From NCBI RefSeq assembly GCF_001411555.2, contig NC_049911.1:34423340-34487339 (forward strand): a stretch of 64,000 nucleotides of DNA. The letters run 5' to 3'. Of this stretch, positions 59,411 through 64,000 are shown piece by piece. Source of the DNA: Juglans regia (Eukaryota; Streptophyta; Magnoliopsida; Fagales; Juglandaceae). Made by a program: the position numbers and the translations under genes. The stretch's first letter is position 1, and each line of letters starts with the position of its first letter. The notes under the pieces were generated by a model. The model worked only from the letters and a program-made list of their open reading frames with translations. It ran no database searches and was not told where the DNA came from.

Positions 59411-60596
59411 ATTATATTCATGTGGAGGAGTTTGGATACATGGAAACTTTCCTGGGTTCTTCTCTCGATCCCTAGCTAATGATTACATATTGCCTATTAA
59501 ATAAGTTCAAATGAAAGCTTTTAAAGCCTTTATAAACAAAACAAAACACTTTGTGTTCCATCAAGTATCATCGTGCAAATAAGATAGTATCTATTTGACA
59601 GAGACATGCTGTGGAATAACAATATATAAAATTAGAGAAACAAAACTCAATCCAAGCAATCTCGACTTAGGAAAAAGCTCCAAAGAGTGTGAGGACTTTA
59701 CGAGAAATATTTCTTCCATCCAACCCTCCCACATGGAGCAGCTGTATAAGAGACAGAATCAGTGTGGGTCATCCCCTTTCATTTCTTTGAACCTTTTTTC
59801 CCCCCCCCCCACCTTTTTTTTTTTCTTTTTAAAGTTTTCACGAGCCCTATAGCCAGTTTATTTATAATTCAAAGCTCGATTAGACAGTTTGTGGGGGATG
59901 AAGCTTTTTCCATGATTTAAAGCAAAAAATCCTTTTTTCTTGTTTCGAATAGGCCGATAACTTTTATAATGGAATAAAGATATATATAGTCGTAGAGTGT
60001 GTAAGTATCGTATAATTATTTTAAAAAAGAATGACGTTTACTATTAAAAAAATAACTTTTTTTTTATATAAATTATATATATATATTTTAAAATAAATAC
60101 ACGACGTTTATACACTTATGACTACAATAATTATTTTTTTTTTTATCATATGTGGTTTAATTGTATATCACCACTACTACAGATCTCATGAACTTGTTCA
60201 TAAGCTTATATTCACATTAATTTGCTGATCATCAAGTAATGAATATTTCCAAGGTAACAATCGCAACTTTTGAAAGATTTTTATAATTCCAAAGTACGTA
60301 CACTTATTAGCCTTAAAATAATAAATCCCTATCAATTTCAGAGATTATCTTTTATATTTTTATGAGAAACTAAATACAGGAGACAACATGCATGACTTGT
60401 TTTCAAATATGGTTAATAATATATTTACAATTCCTTTTACAAATCTATTTTAATTAGGATGTAGTTACATAAAAACCGAAACTCAAACAAGTGCTGAGGG
60501 CAATATACTCTTAAAAAAAATTGAAGTTTTTAGCTATACTGAGACAAGAAAAAAAAGAAGTGCTACAGAAACAAAAGAATATAAGTATACAAAAGT

Positions 60597-60745
60597 AAAC
60601 ATATAAAATTAAATGGCTTTTTTTATATGATCTGTTAAATCTATTTTACAATCAAAATAACGTTATATATAATATTCTATCGTACCATATCAAATCATGT
60701 CATTTTGTAAGTTTACTTTTGTGTCTTTTACGACTAAATTATTTT
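60597..60745. mobile_element. MITE family B copy (diverged)
   Basis: Recognised by TATGATCTGTTAAATCTATT at the left and TACCATATCAAATCATGTCA then TTTTGTAAGTTTA at the right, matching the core of the other copies. Borders approximate. Confidence 0.45.
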
Positions 60746-62518
60746 TCTAGAAATAATAAAAAAACATATGGAAAACATTTGTACAGTGGATTTTACACCA
60801 TAAAGCAGCTAGCTGCACCACTCCGCACGTGAATCCATAAGTAAATGCTTTTTATTTTACCTTCGAATCTTACCTGTGCCTGTAATAGTCTTGAAACATG
60901 CATGCTTACCCACAAAGTCCTTAATTAAGGCCACCCAAGAAGCAAGCTGATGATGATTGAGTTTGAAGATTAATCTAATTAAGAATGCTAATTTGGGTTG
61001 GGGGAGAAGTTAGGTGAGTTGATCGTGACACTGATCATCTCGTGTGCAAAGCATGAATTATGATGATGATATCCACCAACACCAACACCACCATGACCAG
61101 AACCTTTCTCCTGATCATCCTCTCTATTTTCTTAATGGAAAGTTTGTACGTTAACCAAACATCTCGGTGATCATGAACAAAACACACTCTCTCTCTGTAA
61201 GAAATATGTTGTGCCCACAATCTTTTAGGTCCTGTTGTCTATTTTCCAATAAGAAGTTTGGAAAGTACAACACAGTGAAAACTATTATGATTTCCACAAT
61301 ATTCTGGTATGCATCTATATTAATTGGGTCGCGTCCACACACTCATGGTTGTAAGTATTCCCAGCCAGTTATCTCCACTCTGTTTCCAACATTGATGGTG
61401 ACAAAGATCCCATCTTTCCTTTTACTCACGGAAAAAAGAAAGAAAAAAAATAGAAAAATCCACAATGATTTGTATATGATAAAAATGGTCGAACGAATGG
61501 GCAGATAAAAACGCCTAATAATGACCGACACAAGGAATTACCAGCTTGCTCATATGATTTTGTCGCGTGTTGTTTGGTTTCACACTACTATCATTAATTT
61601 ACTTAACCTTGATATCAATTTCTCTCGAATATTGTACAAATATATATATATTTGGAATTATATATACTTGGTTAGACAGTTTGTGGGGATGAAGCTTGCC
61701 AAAAAATTTAAAAAAAATAAAAAATTATATATACTTGTTAAGGAAACCGCCCCACCAATACTTGTTTGCCAAATAACCCCAAAAGAATCATGTACTCTCT
61801 CGTGAACTATCTATCTATCTATCTACCTATATATAAAGGAAGCTGGAAACGAGGGCATTTCTTTTTGAAGTACGTAGTGGGTGAATGACACCATGCCCAC
61901 CAAAGATTTACCAACATATATAACAAGAGGCCGTCTTATATACAAGCAATAATTTTTTTTTTTTTTTTAAAAAGAGAGAAATAAGTGGGAGAAAAGGATG
62001 TTTTCAGATCGATACACCTCATGACCTGATCAAGATGCTGCACGCATTCTAAGATGAGAGAGAGAGGGGAAAAAAAGATGAAGATAGTGCGCTAGCCCAC
62101 CAAGGTGATAGGGATCAAATTAAGCCTTTGAAAATGAAACCCGGCCTACTCCGAAAAAAAAAAAAGAAAAAAGCACAGCTAGCCAACCAAGATGCCCAAG
62201 CATGGCTTCATCATCACGAATCTCTAGAGTTTTTACCAAGCAACTATAAGCAAATTCAAAAAGCTCAGAGGCTCTCTAGAATGTGTTTGGTAGTATTGGT
62301 TGGGCATAGTTTGGCTCAACTCGATCAGTAATTGTATGTATTATATGGATATTATAATTTATAAGGAGAAGATTATGTTGTAGCTTTTAAAATCTGACCC
62401 TAACAAGCTCTATCTAATTACGCCGCACGTACGTTGACTCCGATCAAAACTCAAACATGCAATGCAATTTAGGTCATGCGTGCGTAACCTCGGCTCGGGC
62501 TTATTGGAGTAAGTCTAA

Positions 62519-62698
62519 GGTTGTGTTTGGATGTTGAAGTGAGTTGAGTTGAGATGATAAAATATTGTTAGAATATTATTTTTTAATAATATTATTATTT
62601 TGAGATTTGAAAAAGTTGAATTGTTTATTATATTTTATATTAAAATTTAAAAAAATTATAATGATGAGTTGAGATTAGTTTAAAATCCAAACGAAGCC
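62519..62698. mobile_element. Tourist-type MITE, family A reference copy
   Basis: 180 bases flanked by TAA on both sides (62516-62518 and 62699-62701). Ends are GGTTGTGTTTGGAT and, reversed, GGCTTCGTTTGGAT. A TAA/TTA duplication with GG(C/T)..(G)TTTGGAT ends is the PIF/Harbinger (Tourist) signature. GAGTTGAGTTGAGATG and GATGAGTTGAGATT form the inner part of the inverted repeat. Confidence 0.85.
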
Positions 62699-64000
62699 TA
62701 AGTTTTACACAACCTTTAGGCCCAGTTTTATGCCTGGACATGTATGGCAAATTTTAATACCCTCGTGGCCCACTAAGCTTGTTTTGGGCCTTGATGTACT
62801 GACGTTTAAGTGCCCATATTTATGACAGTCATTTTGCTGGCCCAGACCGTGGCTGACTTGGGTCTGTTCTCAAAGTCTCAAAGACAAGAGTCGTGTGACC
62901 CAGCTTGGCCCAACGCAATCTATTTATATACTAATTAATATATACGAGTTCCACTACTTATAAATTAATGTCTCTCTCTCTCTCTCTCTATATATATTGA
63001 GAAAAATTATTAAATAACGATAGATCTATATAATTCTTTTAAATTTATAATAATTAATATATTTATATTTTTATAAAAAAAAAATTTTAATTATAAAAAA
63101 AATTATATAAGAGTCGTTAGCTAATTTTTTTCGAATTCATTTAGTACCAAGTTACTAACCAACCCCTCTTTTCTGGCTCTGGACCAGAGAGAAAACCCAG
63201 TCATAGAAATATATCGATTCCAGTAGTACTGTCCCACTACATTGCGCAACCTCTTACCTTGGAGTCAAATCTCATCTCATTAGGAGCATTTTCTTTTCTT
63301 TTTTTATGTAATTATTATGACGTCATTGCGTAAAAAGTGAGGCCTATAAAAAATAGTAATTACAATGGATGCCATCGGCCTCATCTTCGTAAAAAAAGAA
63401 AAAAGAAAAAAGAAAAATCAAAGATAATTTTCTGATGAATGAAAGTACGTACAAGTGTGAAACGATCACTACTTTATTTTTCTGGACAATGTTTATTAAA
63501 GCAAACAATTAAATTAATGGTGGAGTCAGTTTTTCCCACTTTCTTTACCTGTTACCTACCTACCTACTGCATTTCCTATTCCCATCCCCGCACAGCATTC
63601 TTCCGTTTGAGCGCCGAAAGAGCCGTGCGTACGTCCTCTTCGTCCTGTTGGGACAGTGAGTCATTAATTTTGAGCATTCTCATGCAATCTCTTAATTTTT
63701 TTTAAAAAACATTTTAGTTAAAAAGGATATTTTTTATAATTTTATCTTAAATTTTATTCATCTTTAAAAAATTTTCTCCATCTTATTTTTTATTATTTTT
63801 TGTATTCTATTAAAATAATATTTTTTATTCTTTCTTTATTATTATTTTCCTCTCACTTTTACTTACAAACTTAACTACCCAATATTTTTTCTTATAATTT
63901 TTACTCTAATGAATATTTTAAATAAAAATTTAAATTATTTTTTACGGATATAATAATATTTTTAAAATTAATTTTTTTATATTTTAATAATTATTTAAAT
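62699..64000. other. Right-edge intergenic DNA
   Basis: No supported gene. 62700-62940 is a little richer in GC, with repeated GGCCCA motifs. The rest is AT-rich with a (TC)n tract near 62970-62989. Confidence 0.45.

Larger units (their letters stand above)
58123..62518. other. Gene-poor DNA
   Basis: No supported gene. Contains a duplicated 20-mer block at 59318-59410, a repeated 26-27 base block at 59880 and 61672, a family B MITE near 60597-60745 and T- or C-runs near 59801-59824. The frame at 59595-59852 has no recognisable domain. Confidence 0.45.

Noticed and set aside
59595..59852. Plus-strand 85-codon frame
   Set aside because: No domain, runs into C/T homopolymers and contains the adapter-like word; not supportable as a gene.
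1..64000. CRISPR arrays, operons or phage-like gene clusters
   Set aside because: The window is plant nuclear DNA with spliced genes; repeats found are MITEs, microsatellites and retroelement pieces.

Overview
This window looks like nuclear DNA of a woody eudicot. It is AT-rich, with GT-AG introns, long gene-poor stretches, many MITEs and several retroposed insertions. The coding sequences are closest, from memory, to Arabidopsis genes. The GAGATGAGATG-rich Tourist-type MITEs suggest Fagales, possibly Juglandaceae, but that is an inference. There are no bacterial, viral or organellar gene blocks and no CRISPR array.

Genes from left to right. 140-340 (+) is the last exon of a rhomboid-like intramembrane protease gene. 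1846-6446 (-) is a 637-aa P-class pentatricopeptide repeat protein of the At5g21222 (C401) type. 10317-13330 (+) is a 216-aa Mpv17/PMP22-family membrane protein. 14059-18505 (-) is a 740-aa proline-rich receptor-like kinase (PERK). 21710-26983 (-) is the 843-aa beta subunit of the AP-4 adaptor complex. 31463-33937 (+) is a 309-aa EngB-type organellar GTPase (EMB2001 type). 46742-49294 (-) is a 435-aa YUCCA flavin monooxygenase of the YUC2/YUC6 clade. For the last six I placed all exons by hand; the reading frame is kept across every junction and the products are near full family length. These are independent housekeeping, signalling and hormone genes; nothing suggests that they act together.

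Between and inside the genes is a dense layer of mobile DNA. It includes a tRNA-derived SINE and a second small retroposon in the Mpv17 intron, and a 5'-truncated LINE with a 17-bp target duplication at 7923-8558. A GC-rich poly(A) retroposon lies at 19677-20517 and a minimal poly(A)-only retroposition in an AP4B intron. A hAT-like element with an 8-bp duplication is at 27795-28263. A probable solo LTR at 29207-31042 carries a 56-G run, and a related copy lies at 34689. A Mutator-like element with long inverted ends is at 39740-40728. Several MITE families fill much of the rest. From about 49.3 kb to the end I see no credible protein gene.

I did not find a new multi-gene system. The points most worth a second look are the degenerate copy of exon 2 inside intron 1 of the EngB gene, the unidentified 840-bp retroposon, the minimal retroposition in AP4B, the Mutator-like element with a third internal terminus, and a small AACGG-rich open frame in the gene-poor zone.
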